64,000 nt of DNA from Phaeodactylum tricornutum CCAP 1055/1 (taxonomy: Eukaryota; Bacillariophyta; Bacillariophyceae; Surirellales; Neidiaceae): positions 62,001 to 126,000 of the forward strand of contig NC_011691.1 in assembly GCF_000150955.2 (NCBI RefSeq), read 5' to 3'. Under the pieces are notes generated by a model that did not search any database, had not been told where the DNA came from, and was given only the letters and a program-made list of their open reading frames with translations. Positions 1-11,710 of the stretch are shown here, in pieces. The position numbers and the translations under genes were made by a program. The number at the start of each line of letters is the position of its first letter. The stretch's first letter is position 1.

Positions 1-2
1 GT

Positions 3-575
3 GGTGTGCTGGGTTTGCAGACTGCCATGGAAACGCCGTATGTGGTACGGACACACGCTGCGTCACAAACGCACCGCGAACAGGATTGTTGGGAATTTGT
101 ACATCCGTCTGTCAGTAGTGGGGACAAAAACCGTACAGCCATGGTGGAGTTCACGCCGGATGCTGTACAGGGATGCGGGACCGGTAGCGGAACGGGCGCT
201 TTTGAGGAAGAAGTTGCGTTGCTTGCACAACAATGGAATGTTCCACAGGGTTACGTCTTGCACGGCCTTTTGGGAACGTTTACGGCCGATTTGTATTATA
301 GTGCTCGGCTGGACAAGTTGGTTCAGATCTCGACAGCTCCTTCCAATTTTTCGGTGGGTATGTTTTCTTGGTTCCCGCTATACTTCCCGATTGCGAACCC
401 GTTGTATGTACCAGCAAACGCGAATGTGACGGCTTACGTTCGGCGGCAATGGGATGTGGTTACGTCTCGTGTGTGGTACGAATGGTCTGTGACCGTCCAC
501 GATCAGAATGGAGATGTGCTTGGGATTTCGCCGCTGCACAACATCAATGGACGCTCGTATCACGTTTCCATGTAA
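3..575 (+). CDS. PRMT5: Protein arginine N-methyltransferase 5, C-terminal part (5' end outside window)
   Basis: Open from the window edge to a TAA at 573-575, so the start and the Rossmann methyltransferase domain lie upstream of the window. The roughly 190 residues present match the C-terminal beta-barrel of PRMT5: a GxxGxFxxxLY segment, then GMFSWFPLYFP, then RVWYEWSV, ending NGRSYHVSM. These are hallmark PRMT5 blocks, with the same order and spacing as in animal and plant enzymes. PRMT5 makes symmetric dimethylarginine on Sm proteins and histones using S-adenosylmethionine; the barrel forms the dimer and substrate-binding half. Nothing in the visible part is broken. An upstream ATG at 24 is internal to the conserved protein and is not the start. 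Confidence 0.9.
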   Translation, partial: GVLGLQTAMETPYVVRTHAASQTHREQDCWEFVHPSVSSGDKNRTAMVEFTPDAVQGCGTGSGTGAFEEEVALLAQQWNVPQGYVLHGLLGTFTADLYYSARLDKLVQISTAPSNFSVGMFSWFPLYFPIANPLYVPANANVTAYVRRQWDVVTSRVWYEWSVTVHDQNGDVLGISPLHNINGRSYHVSM

Positions 576-750
576 AATTAGTAAAGAAGATAAAGGCCAC
601 ACCGATTTTGCGTTCTGACAAAGCGTTGTACTACTTTTTCTTTTCGCATACCTACTTATTGATGTTTGTGGTAGTGGTGGCATGCAAAACGGGTAGTGAA
701 TTAGGGCGAATTGAAGCGTGCACGTAAAAACTGAATGGGTTCGACCTTAT

Positions 751-1737
751 CTAATTGATCTCACAATCAGCCAAAAGTCGGGCTACGGCATCCACAAAGG
801 TGTGGGCATCATTGGGACCTTGAGACAGATTATGGTTGCCCAAAGGCAAATGCAACGGAATAGCTACCTGCATTTCATCCTCGCGACAGGCGTCATTCAT
901 GGCATCGACCAGCCGCGTGGTCAGTTCTTCGGTATCGAGATCGGCAGGAATGTATTCGTCCTTACCTGAATACGCGACCAATACTTTCAAACGGGCACCG
1001 TGGCGATTGGAGCCCACGTGTGCGAGTCTGGATCGCAATTCCTCATCGGTATAATCGGAGGAGAAGAAATCGTCTGTCCCTCCTCTTGCGTTCAAATCCA
1101 AGTACCGCTGGGCCGTAATCGGTGCCCAAAAGGCGTCACGCGGCATCATTTCTTCCGCTTGACCTCGGGATTGCATGGACAATGCCAAATCGATGTTTCT
1201 TGCTTGTAAGTCAAGGTGGGGGACGCCCTCGCGATCGGAAACGGGGGCTTGCAGAGCCGCCACCCGGATTCGATCCTGTAAGTCGCGACGCGCGTGTTTG
1301 AGAAAATAGACAATATTTTGACATCCCGTAGAATGCCCGACTAAACAGAAGGTAGACGCGTTCCGATGCGCGATGCAATAGTCTAGCAAGGATTCCATTT
1401 CGGCACAGTCCCGCGTCAGAGAGCCGTGCCCAAAGCCTGTGTATGAACTACTCAACACGGGTTGAATCAGGGACCATCCACCTTCGAGACTAGCACACGC
1501 CTGTTCCAACAATCCGGTGTAAGGACACGGCAAGAGACCGTCCGATAAGCCTCCCACTAGAATACATTTGTTGTGCGGTGTGACGGCTGTAGATCTTTCC
1601 CTTGTCGATTCCGTAATGGGACTTTCGAAGGCAACTTTTCCACCATCGTAGAGAAACAATTGTCCCGTTAGTGTTCCATAAGAAGAAAGAGGTGGAATGC
1701 AGGGTGGACCTGAAGTAGCTGGTTGAATCATCGTCAT
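751..1737 (-). CDS. Alpha/beta-hydrolase of the DUF1749 (SidJ-like) family
   Basis: Single-exon protein of 328 aa starting at ATG 1737. It has an alpha/beta-hydrolase fold: a beta strand KCILVGGLSDGLL near residue 60, the nucleophile elbow GHSTGCQN near residue 134 (Ser nucleophile), an Asp in the YSGKDEYIP loop near residue 258, and a late His in PLGNHNLS near residue 300, giving a plausible Ser-Asp-His triad. This layout is that of DUF1749, a family including fungal SidJ, a fusarinine C (siderophore) esterase, and many uncharacterised plant and algal hydrolases. No signal peptide or membrane segment is seen, so it is probably cytosolic. The substrate cannot be read from sequence. Length is normal for the family. 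It is convergent with the PRMT5 gene. Confidence 0.75.
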   Translation of the reverse strand: MTMIQPATSGPPCIPPLSSYGTLTGQLFLYDGGKVAFESPITESTRERSTAVTPHNKCILVGGLSDGLLPCPYTGLLEQACASLEGGWSLIQPVLSSSYTGFGHGSLTRDCAEMESLLDYCIAHRNASTFCLVGHSTGCQNIVYFLKHARRDLQDRIRVAALQAPVSDREGVPHLDLQARNIDLALSMQSRGQAEEMMPRDAFWAPITAQRYLDLNARGGTDDFFSSDYTDEELRSRLAHVGSNRHGARLKVLVAYSGKDEYIPADLDTEELTTRLVDAMNDACREDEMQVAIPLHLPLGNHNLSQGPNDAHTFVDAVARLLADCEIN

Positions 1738-2997
1738 TGTGACGATACAAATCGATTGTTCTAGGACAACCCCAGATAGTGGTAATGGGAATCGCCTACG
1801 ATATCCGCATTTCGTGACTGACTGTGAATCAATTTACCATGCTTTTTCAAATTCTGCACTTCTTACGGTATAATACTATCGACAATAACTCGAGAGGTAG
1901 ATTAAATTCTTCTATATTGTTGACAATGACAGAGACGAGCCGTCTTCCAGTGAAGAAGCAAAAGGTGTCGATAGTCTACATTAGCTGACGAAATGTACTG
2001 TCGCAAATACTGTAACCGGGAAAAGGTGGCACTTCCTTCTAGAAGGGCATCAACGTTCAAAGTTTGCGTATGGTAGGGCTTCTAGCAAAACCGAAACACT
2101 TGTACCCTACAGACAAGGTAAGACCGGCCGGCCCAATGTTTGCTAACAGTAAAATTGTAAACCTTACCACTCTTTCCCTATTTTGGTACCAACATACATC
2201 GTGAAGATTAACTGTACTGGTAAATAGAATGCACTGACTGTGAGTTGTTTTATGAGGTTTTCCTGTGCTTCTATAGGAGCGTTAGATATACTGGTATCAT
2301 TTTGAAGCTGAGATCAAGACGAATCCAAGTCTGGGGTCAATTTTGGGCCAGATTGTGGTGTGTTCGGTACCAACTGCACATACTTTTTGAAAAAAATTCC
2401 AAATTTCGGTCCTATACGGTATAATAGCATGACACTGAGAGCCCGTCAGCCGGTGGCAGTCTCGACTTGGATTAAGGTTGCCCAACCTGAATAACTTGTT
2501 GACATGTGAAGAAGACTTGAACGCGAACGCAACCCTTCAGGAATTGTCTTTGTCCCGTTTTTGCAGTTAGGTAGAAATTAAGCTCTGAATGACTCATGTC
2601 AGTTTTCTCAAGAAAAAGAAAACACATAATCTTCGGGAAATGTCCAAGCTGGTAAGGAAATGTCACCGCATAGCAGGAGAACGGAGAAGCATTCGGTTTT
2701 GGAGCGTATCCTGTTCTTCGAGTCAAACTGCCAATTGGGGCTACTCAAAATTGTATTTAGGTATATGTTAAATTACTTAGCCTTCCGCACTCCGAAACCA
2801 ATGCCAGTTTCGTCAGTCAGGCGCGCATCAGTCCAAAACTTTCGCCAGGAACAAATCCCGAGAAGCGGATCCGCCAAATATTGTCCTACTTTATAGGCAG
2901 TCGTATTGTCATTCCTCCTACTCACGCGCAAACTCCTTCGCACATTCCTCTTACATTAATCTGCCCATTCAAATTAGCAGAGACTGAGATTGGCGTC
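1738..2997. other. Intergenic, 1.26 kb
   Basis: No coding region is convincing here. The short ORFs on both strands have no recognisable motif. It holds two exact copies of the 9-mer TGACTGTGA (1819-1827 and 2235-2243) and should contain the promoters of the DUF1749 hydrolase (leftward) and the first HSF gene (rightward). Confidence 0.6.
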
Positions 2998-4369
2998 ATG
3001 CATTATAGCAGCGATGGACATCCAAAGACGAACTTTATTGACGATGTTGAGCAGGGAGTGCAAACGGATTCGGTCGTCAGCATTGCAAAATCAGATTGCT
3101 GTTCTTCAATTCGAAGCAAGAAAAAATATTGTATGGACGGTAGTATTGATGCTGCACCAAATACGGTTTCGTCCCTGTTCCGTACGTCAACTGCTCGCAT
3201 AACTCTGGCATCCACAGGTGAATTAAGCTGTATGGGAGATAGCGAAATGTTCCAAACAATCAGCTCCGGTCAAGTCGCCAAACCGCTGCATAATAGATTC
3301 GGTCGCGCTTTTGTGTCACATGAGTACGAGGACAACTACCGCGAAGCCATCAATCATCGAAACGATGAGTCTTCAACCCACGGTACGCCGAAGAAAATTT
3401 ATTTTCGTGGTGGAACAGCCATGCATTTTCCTGAACGTCTCTTTGAGATGTTGCAGCAGGTCGAAGAGCTCGGAATCTCCCATATTGTCTCTTGGCAGCC
3501 TCATGGACGCTCTTTCCTTGTACATCGTCCTCGAGAATTTGTATCGCAAGTTATGCCAAAGTATGTATTGCCGACATGGCAACATTGCCGACGTAAACTT
3601 ACCTTTACAACCAAACGTCTCACCCCTGAATTGTTCACACCAATTTAATGAATTCAGATTTTATCGGCAGACTAGATTCACGTCCTTTCAGCGCCAACTC
3701 AATCTATACGGTTTTACTCGTTTGAGCACAGGGCGAGACTGCGGTAGTTACTACAACGCAAACTTCCTCAGGGGTTGTCCTCTACTTTGCCGTCGTATTG
3801 TCCGTCGACGCATCAAGGGCAATGGTGTCAAGCCAGTCCCTTCGCCAACCACAGAACCTGACTTTTACAACATGGAATGGTGCGAGGACTCCGGTCCACG
3901 GCCAACCTTTCACGAGAAGCCATCTTTCGGAATCTGTGGTGGTACTGCTCCTCAAACCTCGTGCTTCCAACAAATTTTAAATTCAAGCGCTGCTTCTTAC
4001 GATCCTTGGAACATAACAAGCCCATATCATGAGCAGCCAGGGTACACCACGCAGGTAGCCTCGCCTGAAATCGCAATGAGCCACCTTCAGATTCCTGAAA
4101 GTCTTCTTTATTCGCAGCAGATGGCTCAATGCTGTCGACGCAGCAATCTCCCTACAGCCTCTAGCTCTAGCATCTACCCTTGGACTTTAGGCAGGTCTAC
4201 CACCACCGAAAATGGTTCGAACGAGGATATGGTAGAAGGATTACGCCAATACCTTCCGGACCATTTTGTGGAAAATGACCAAGCGTTGATACTCCTTAGT
4301 AGCATTTGTGATACAGAGGAAGATTCATTGTATGCCCCAGTTGATGGTGATGTTTTCCGCTTTCTCTAG
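2998..4369 (+). CDS. Heat shock factor-type transcription factor (first of tandem pair)
   Basis: Two exons, 2998-3560 and 3658-4369, with a 97-bp intron (GTATGT...TTCAG), giving 424 aa. Splicing is fixed by homology: exon 1 ends in VMP plus two bases of the next codon, and exon 2 restores K-FYRQTRFTSFQRQLNLY, the recognition-helix block of HSF DNA-binding domains. The domain begins at FPERLFEMLQQ near residue 142 and includes SWQPHGRSFLVHRP, both typical of HSFs. A basic RRRIKGNG segment follows and may serve nuclear import. The C-terminal half is Ser/Gln/Asn-rich with an acidic end, as in activation regions. Start chosen at the first in-frame ATG (2998); the frame is open upstream only to about 2881 without an ATG. 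HSF families are strongly expanded in diatoms. No leucine-zipper trimerisation repeat is obvious. Confidence 0.88.
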
Positions 4370-5814
4370 TGGCTTTTCCAGTAAAACGTCGGATGATGAA
4401 ACCTTGATTTTATCTTACTGTTAAAAAGAGCTAATGTAACGAGTTGCACTGGATTTTGTCTCGTTTCGCATCTACAGCTCATTTGAAGCTGTATTCTATG
4501 TACGCTCTAGGAATATCTACATCGAGCATCTAATCGCGTTCCTACTGACAGTCAGAGCAGAACACTTCTTTTCCTGACCATACTTGAGGAATCAAGAAAC
4601 ATCGTCCATAGAGACAGCCGCGACGAGAGAGAGAGATGGCGGCAAGCATCGGCTTCTCATGACTTTGAAACAACTGGTAACTACAAAATGTAATTTACAC
4701 AGATGTTGAGCCCGTGTCATCATGGAAAAAAGATGACACAGCTCAAATTTTCTACAGGATACAGATTGTCATTCGACTTGCAATCAAAGAACACATGACC
4801 GTACTTGTCTCTGACTGTGAGATAGAGACTTCAGGGGATGATCGAACGAGGAAGGGTGCAGTTCTCACACCAGCAATTCATGTTGATATGCAGAAGTACC
4901 AGCTTTTGCCGTTAAACACAGACAACTCATGATTTGCTCATTTCGCTTGTTTCTGTCGCTATCGGGATGGATTTCCTCTCTGTCGACTGCTTGATAAATT
5001 TAAAATATCAGCGATCGCTTGAAGAATTTCAGACATTCCTTCGACTTCAGAGCCCTCTAGTAGAGCATTTTCACTTTGGCGCGATTTGCAAATTGAGGAA
5101 AGCCTGACTGTGGGTTGCGGACAAAAAATTGCAAATCAGTGGTTGCATTCGCTGAAATATCTCCGACACAGACAGCTGCACTCACCGGGTGAGAAGAGAT
5201 GAAACCAGGATGACCGTTGAATCTGTTTCAAGAGCTTTTCTCGGACAAGGAAAATACATAAACAAACGATAAACGTTTACAGTTGAAAGCTTGGAAAACA
5301 ACGATATATATACAATGTTCTCAAAATGTTTAGAAGTCCAATTGTTAGCATTGAAACTTAATTAACGCGTACGGCTTCTAAACTTTCAGAAACCCGAACC
5401 CGCCCCGTGATATGAAGCTTTCCGAATTTAACCAGTCGTGGCATCGTAGAATAGCCTCGTCGAATAAGAGATCTTCCTTTGGGGGTAGTATAATTTGGGA
5501 CTTCCTTGGTTCTCACTATCGGAAGCAGAAAGGCTGCTTCTATCCGGTTCCCTGACCAGGAGAATAAGCAACTGTTTTCATCAATAATGCGTAGAGATTG
5601 CGGCTTTGCTATAATTTCGCTCTCAAGTGTACTCCAACACGAGTGCTGCTCTCAAAAATCTCGCATCGAATCCGGCGAACCCCGTATTCAATACGTAAAT
5701 ATCGTCTTTACCATATTGTACCAACCAACGAAGCGTTTTAACGATCCAGCAGAAAGACAAGGCCAGCTTCTCACCCTCACCCTCACACGAGAACGACGAC
5801 AACGTCGAGAACCA
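4370..5814. other. Intergenic, 1.4 kb between the two HSF genes
   Basis: Contains one exact TGACTGTGA at 4812-4820 and a one-mismatch copy near 5104. An in-frame ATG at 5587 could extend the second HSF by 76 residues; otherwise no supportable gene is seen. The region is AT-rich around 5280-5360, as expected for a promoter or 5' UTR. Confidence 0.55.
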
Positions 5815-7418
5815 ATGTCATATTCAGGAACCATTCCGCCTGCAAAGCATGGAGAGGAGAGAAGATTCTCCTTGGGGACCAATACCTCTGCGTTGGCGTT
5901 GCAGCGGTCTTCCTTTCCTGCTACCAAGCAGAAACTCAGTAGTGCTCTCTATGGTGCCAGTGGCCTTTTAGGTGAGCAGATCCTTTCGTCTCACGGTCCC
6001 TATGCCAGTAGCGGTAGCGAATTCCACCAAGAAAGTATGCGTCGGCAAAGCCAGTTTGAGACGGAATCTAACGCCTTTACGAGCAATCCCGAACAGCCAA
6101 AAAGCTCAAAGAAGGCAGACGGCGAGGGATCCCCTACTCCACGTCACCCCCCTCGCCGTGTGCCCGTTTTGCATGACTATCATGACAACTATCGCGATCC
6201 ACTGAACTTTCAAACCGTAAAGAAGGGCCCGGATACGGCCAACGTTGATGATTCTGCGGAGGGTCGGAAGGAGAGCAGGGCCGTTTTTCGTGGTGGCGTT
6301 TCGGTCCATTTTCCGGAGCGTCTCTTTGAAATGCTGGAGCAAGTGGATTTGATTGGAATGGCTCACGTTGTCTCGTGGCAGCCCCACGGACGAGCCTTTC
6401 TCGTGCATCGGCCGCAAGAGTTTGTTGCGGAAGTTATGCCACGGTACGTACAATCATACTACGACTACAGCGGATTTCAAAGATTACTCACAGCAAATTT
6501 GAACCCAGTTTCTTTCGTCAGAGCAAGTTTACATCGTTTCAACGTCAATTGAATCTCTACGGATTTGTTCGTTTAAGTACGGGTCGAGACTGCGGAAGCT
6601 ACTATCACGAATGCTTTCTCCAAGGCTGTCCTGCGCTATGCCGCCGGATTGTGCGCCGCCGCATCAAAGGGAACGGAGTCAAGCCGGTGCCTTCGCCTTC
6701 CACCGAGCCGGATTTCTACAACATGGAATGGTGCGAGGCGTCCGGTCCCAAAGCAACGGAAGGGGAGCAGCCGAGACCGACAGTCCATGCCAAAACGAAT
6801 CGTGAACATTCTCAATTCGTTCCGTGTGCCGCCACGTCCACGTCCACCGGTGGTTTCCACGGAATCCCCGATCACCACGGCTACGCGTGGGCCGGTCAGC
6901 GTCACCACGGAGCGCCGGGTGCCGACGCGCGATTCTTGAATTCCGAAGCGGCTTACACGAATCCGATGCTTGCGAATCCCTGGGCTACCTACTCGATGAC
7001 ATCAGAAAGCCATCGTTCGTTTGCTCCGCAGTTTTTCGGAAATTCCGGGGAGCACATGGGCCATACGGGTATGCTTGGTTGGGATCCGTACGCGTCGGGC
7101 AGCAACACAGCTCCCTTTCGTTGGAATTCGTCGTTCCAGCCTCCGAGCGCTGCGGGGCGGGGTCTCGTGCGCGACCACCCTTTGGAGGGGCGGTTGGTGA
7201 CGTTTGGTCGCGGGGACTTGGACTACTCGCGACGATATTCCGCCGGAGGTGGCGGTCTGGACGGCGGCGAAGTGCGATCGAACGTGCGGATGAGCAAACT
7301 ACCGGAAGATCCGTACGCAGCGGAAGAAAACCCGTGGTCGTTGTTGTCCGACTTTGCGGCGTTGGACGACGCGGCCAACCAAGATCCAGTCAAGGACTTT
7401 TGGTACGGGAACCGGTAG
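5815..7418 (+). CDS. Heat shock factor-type transcription factor (second of tandem pair)
   Basis: Two exons, 5815-6443 and 6509-7418, separated by a 65-bp intron (GTACGT...CCCAG), give 512 aa. Joining restores VMPR-FFRQSKFTSFQRQLNLY across the splice site, and the intron sits in the same codon and phase as in the HSF gene 3 kb upstream. The DNA-binding domain starts at FPERLFEMLEQ near residue 165 and includes SWQPHGRAFLVHRP. After it the two paralogues share a long block (STGRDCGSYY, FLQGCPALCRRIV, RRRIKGNGVKPVPSP, TEPDFYNMEWCE) that is not part of the canonical HSF domain and looks lineage-specific. The C-terminus is Gly/Ser/aromatic-rich with an acidic stretch near the end. The ATG at 5815 is preferred because conserved sequence begins after it; 5587 is the alternative. 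Confidence 0.88.
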
Positions 7419-8480
7419 ACTTTGTCGGTCACGAAAATTACTAGGAAAAGGCTGGTGGAGCAATGGTAAAGAAAAAAGAAGCATTGGAATTTGAATGTGT
7501 CGCTGCCGATGTGTAAAATCGTTGACTGTGAATTAAGTTATTTAGGTACATGGTCGGCCCGAACCTAGTGCACCGAGCGCCAGTGTCATTGCATTACTAG
7601 CGTTGTAATTGTATTGTCGTTAGGTGTCGTAGGATGTCGATTTGCGTATCACTTGGTGTTTGGGTCGTGCCGTTCAATACCTTGCGAGCGGTGTCCATTG
7701 TGAATGTTGGATAATTAGGTGAATATCAGAATACCATGAACTGTAGGTAGTCATTCCGGCTCCGAACGGAGTCTCTCGTGGTTCCGTGGATTTTTTTTCG
7801 GGACTGGTGTGTATTCCAATATTCCGATTCCCGGGAAACGAATCGGAATGGCCTTCTGGAAATGGGACCGTGTCATCGGAGTATTTGGATTTGGCCACAA
7901 GCCTTGCCTGGAGCAATATTAGGCTAGTACGTACGTAGGTATATATTCCTTTTGGTCCCACCACCCGAACACGGCGTTTCTCACCGGGATCCCTTAAGTC
8001 GTCACGGATAGAATACGCCGAAGCTCCGATGTCTAGAAACCAAATCCCATCGGTTTCGGTTCGTACGTGGCCACGGGACCGATTCGCCGAAGGTTTCTTC
8101 CTGGGGAAAAAGACAGACACTGACGGATGGCTTCCTGTCCCGCATTCCGGAAGCCTCTCCTCGAATCCCGGCAGCCGCATCTGACGGTCGGTCGTACCGA
8201 CTGGCCGTTCTCTTCCGTGGGTGGCACGGACAGACGACGGATACGAGCGGGTCGCGCGCACTAAGATGCAGTCGTGCCGGGCGTGACTTTCGACGCCAAT
8301 GGAAACCGGCAACGGACGTCGGGAACGAACGCCAGGAATCCTGGACTGTGGGAGGGGTGCGAAACAATCCATACACACCCGCCATTGCAGGAGTGAAGGT
8401 TATTGTTGGAGAGCATAAAGAGGGTGTCGGTAGAGGAACGGAACGGTACAGTACAGAACGGCAAGGTGCAGTAGTGTAAG
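7419..8480. other. Intergenic, 1.06 kb
   Basis: Downstream of the second HSF lies an exact TGACTGTGA (7523-7531). Overlapping minus-strand frames between 7674 and 8598 are Arg/Ser/Pro-rich and run in three registers at once without any domain; I treat them as chance ORFs in GC-rich promoter DNA of the transporter gene. Confidence 0.5.
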
Positions 8481-10432
8481 ATGCAGCCGTTACAGGAAGA
8501 CGGCGAACGTCCAGCACCGGATCCACTCGCGGCTCCGGACGATACCAACAACAACAACAACAACAAGGACTACGACGACTACTCTCCCGCTCACACACAT
8601 CTCAAAACGTACACGGCGGGAGAAGACAAATCGCGACTCCAACAAGCGGCTCGGGAACTCGGACTTCGTCAAGCTCGTCAGCCGCGACGGCAAGTCCGCA
8701 AGGTCCACGACTTTCACCAGAACCCCGTATCCATACAGGCTTTCTGGAATGCTCTCTGGAACTCGGCGACGGAAGACGCGCGCATGCGAGCCGTCTATGT
8801 CCCACCGCACTACGATGCCCAAGGAATGCTGCTCGGGGATTACTACCACGACAACATCGACGACGACGATTACTTCTTCCGACACGCCCCGTCGCAGCCC
8901 GATACGGAACTCGGACCCTCCCGACCTCCCTTGTCGTCTTCGTCCGCCGTAGATTCACACGGTGAACCACTCGGCGGGGGAAATTTGACCGCTGCCGTCC
9001 TCGGAATCGTCAAAGGCATGGTCGGTCCGGCGATCTTGTATCTACCCCACGGATTCGCCACCGCCGGATACCTAGTAGCTCTCCCTATCGTCATGGTTTG
9101 TACCCTGCTCTTTTTGTACTCCTCCCGCTGTCTACTGGATGCCTGGAAGATCGAACAGGAAAAAGTATCGCCACCGCAATCTCGAGAAAGTGACACATCG
9201 TCCTCCAACGAACGTACCGCACTACTCCCACATCACCGTCCACGGCAGTTCTTGTCCTACCCGGAACTCGCCTACCGAGCTCTCGGACCTTCCGGAGAAC
9301 GGACCGTCCAACTCGGAATCGCACTCATGCAATCCGGCGTCTGTTTGACCTACCTCATATTCGTACCACAAAATCTACACTCCTCCTGGTTGCACCTCAC
9401 CAATCAGTCCGTCGCGCCCTCCTACTGGTTGATTGTCATGTTGGGTGTCCAGGTACCTCTTTCCTGGATACGGGATATTCGCAAATTTACACCCACCAAT
9501 TTGCTCGCCAACGGACTCATCCTTTACGGACTCGTCACCTGCATTGGCTTTGCTCTGGACGAAGCCTCACAACCCTGGCAACCGGTTGCGGCTGTTGTGG
9601 ACCCGGCAGCCGTCCACGACAGTCCCTGGGCCAATATTGGACAACATTTCGCAGCCCTGCAACCGTGGGCTGCCGACTGGTTCCTCTTTGTCGGTACCAG
9701 TGTACGTGCATATTCACGTACTCATACATGTCGACAACCCGGAAATTAGTCGCTGCCTTTTGTCTGTTGGTTCGCGGTGTATATCCCAACGTACCCACAC
9801 GTTCTTTGTTTTTAATTTCCTTTCCTCCTATACAGGTCCTGCTTTTTGAAGGATCCATTACGCTCCTGGTGCCGCTGCAGGAAGCCGTGGATGACGAACA
9901 GCAACGTGCCCAATTCCCGGCCGTCTACCAACGCGTGATTCTCAGTATTGTTGGCTTTTACGTCGTCTTTGGCCTGACCTGCTGGATGGCCTTTGGTCCC
10001 GACGTGCAAACCGTCTTGACAACCTCGCTGCCCAACACCAACCTCGCCACGACCGTGCAACTGGCGTACTCAGTCGCCGTCTTGCTCACATTTCCGTTAC
10101 AAAATTTCCCTGCTCTAGAAATTGCCTGTCGCGGAATCCAATCACAAGTCCGCAAACGTACGCATCTGGCAGTTTCCCGGAACGTGACGAGTTCTGTCCT
10201 GGTCTGTTTGCTCGGTGCCGTGGCTGTCTGGACCATGGATGATCTCGACAAGGTCGTATCGCTTATGGGATCACTTTTGGGTTGTCCGATTGCCTTTTGT
10301 TTTCCACCGCTGATTCATTCGCGCCTCGATCCCAATCTATCGATCCAGCGATTGTGGGCCAACCGGATTGTGGCCGGCTTGGGTGTCGTCGCCATGGTAC
10401 TGGCGTCCGCCGTGACACTCATTACGTGGTAG
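8481..10432 (+). CDS. Amino acid/auxin permease (AAAP) family transporter
   Basis: Two exons, 8481-9701 and 9836-10432, with a 134-bp intron (GTACGT...ATACAG) in phase 0, give 605 aa. The first 165 residues are hydrophilic (Asn/Asp-rich) and cytosolic. The core begins with GNLTAAVLGIVKGMVGPAIL followed by YLPHGFATAGY, the unmistakable first-helix signature of Pfam Aa_trans/AAAP permeases, and continues through about ten further hydrophobic segments, including NFPALEIACRG late in the protein. AAAP carriers move neutral or cationic amino acids coupled to protons or sodium across plasma or vacuolar membranes. Which amino acid and which membrane cannot be told from sequence. The spliced join reads VGTS-VLLFEGSI, continuous with a membrane helix. 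Confidence 0.87.
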
Positions 10433-11710
10433 ACAGAGCATTGTCGCGCGACGCAGGCCAGTGGATTTAGTTTGGTGGAGGAAAGGCTACGGCCAACTAT
10501 AGTTGAGATGTATTGGTTACGCTCGCTACTGTACTACCGTTACCTGGGCGCGTGAATGAAGAAAGAAAAATCTCAGCATTTTGTGCTCTCCAAGACTTCC
10601 AAATGTTGGACATATCCTGCTGTCATTCTACAAGTTGTCCCCGTTTGGTGATAGATTGTGTTTTCGAAAAGATATGCTTTCGCAAATCACTTTTTTTCAC
10701 TCGATTGGCTGGTACGGCCAAAAAAAGGGGCTGCAATTTCAAAGATACCTGGATCGTCCACCATGCGCGAAAAAGTATCAGTTTCGACAATATGGAACGA
10801 ATGGATCGTTACATGCGTGGAAACGACAAGTGCAAAGCAGCCATTGCATGTTCTCGTGTTGTTCACGCTCCCGCAACACACAAAATCCTGGTACTCATTC
10901 CTGTACTCATGTCTGGTATGGACGTTTCCTATAAAGTTGCTATTGTTCAGGATGGAGATGCTTTGATTTCTCTTGGTTGGTGATAACAATGCAAGAGCGT
11001 CGATTGTTGCTGTGAGGATACGCCCATTTCATGCGTGAGAACCAGCAGATATGGAACAGTGGCTGGCGGAAGGAGAGCTAGGAATGAGAGATGTATAGTG
11101 GTCCAGTCAAATGGTACAATACGTGCACTAATGGCTCACAAGCCTTCGAGAGTACTTTTGTCGTTTGATATTCACTTGGCGCTGGCCTTGGCATCAAGAT
11201 ATATCGGGACTAGGACATTACTCCTTCTTGATCAATAGACAGCAATCCACGGAAGCCGCTCTTAGCATGGCCATAGGTACACGAGTATACATGGTCTCTA
11301 TCTTACTGGAAGCGTAGCTTTAGATTATGAGTGAATTAAAATGTACCTGTCCTTTTGGTAACCTAGACTAAGTCTGACTCGTTCGTCTATTCCGTGACAC
11401 ATACTTTATCTTAATATGCTTATGACATGAATAATCAGTTATTTTGCGCACCCTTACATCTACAGTGTCAACAACAGGGCTATATTGTCATTGTATCTCT
11501 TGTTCCCCTCTCATGAAAGTGTGTATAGGTTTAACCAGGAAGTGGCGGGATCGAATATCACGCGATGATCCCGATTTCGAAAGAATCAGTGACGGGCGAT
11601 CAAGCTACATCTTGCAGTCAATTTGGAAACGAAGTGTTGTACAGGTATTGATCTTCGGGTCGTTGTACAGGTATTGACCTTCAACTTACACTGATGTAAG
11701 GATAGTCATC
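10433..11710. other. Intergenic, 1.28 kb
   Basis: Three plus-strand frames are open together around 10513-10983 but none resembles a protein family, and simultaneous openness of several frames argues against coding. A 16-bp direct duplication occurs at 11636-11677, just before the next gene. Confidence 0.5.
11636..11677. repeat. Short tandem duplication upstream of the helicase-associated repeat gene
   Basis: GTTGTACAGGTATTGA occurs at 11636-11651 and again at 11662-11677 (period 26 bp), ending 33 bp before the ATG at 11711. Only two copies are present. It may be a duplicated promoter or 5' UTR segment, or simple slippage. Confidence 0.7.

Noticed and set aside
7674-8598. Overlapping minus-strand ORFs of 100-234 codons upstream of the transporter
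   Set aside because: Arg/Ser/Pro-rich in three registers with no domain; they look like chance ORFs in GC-rich promoter DNA.
10513-10983. 156-codon plus-strand ORF and two overlapping ones
   Set aside because: Three frames are open together, composition is Cys/His/Phe-rich without motifs, and it lies in an ordinary intergenic gap.
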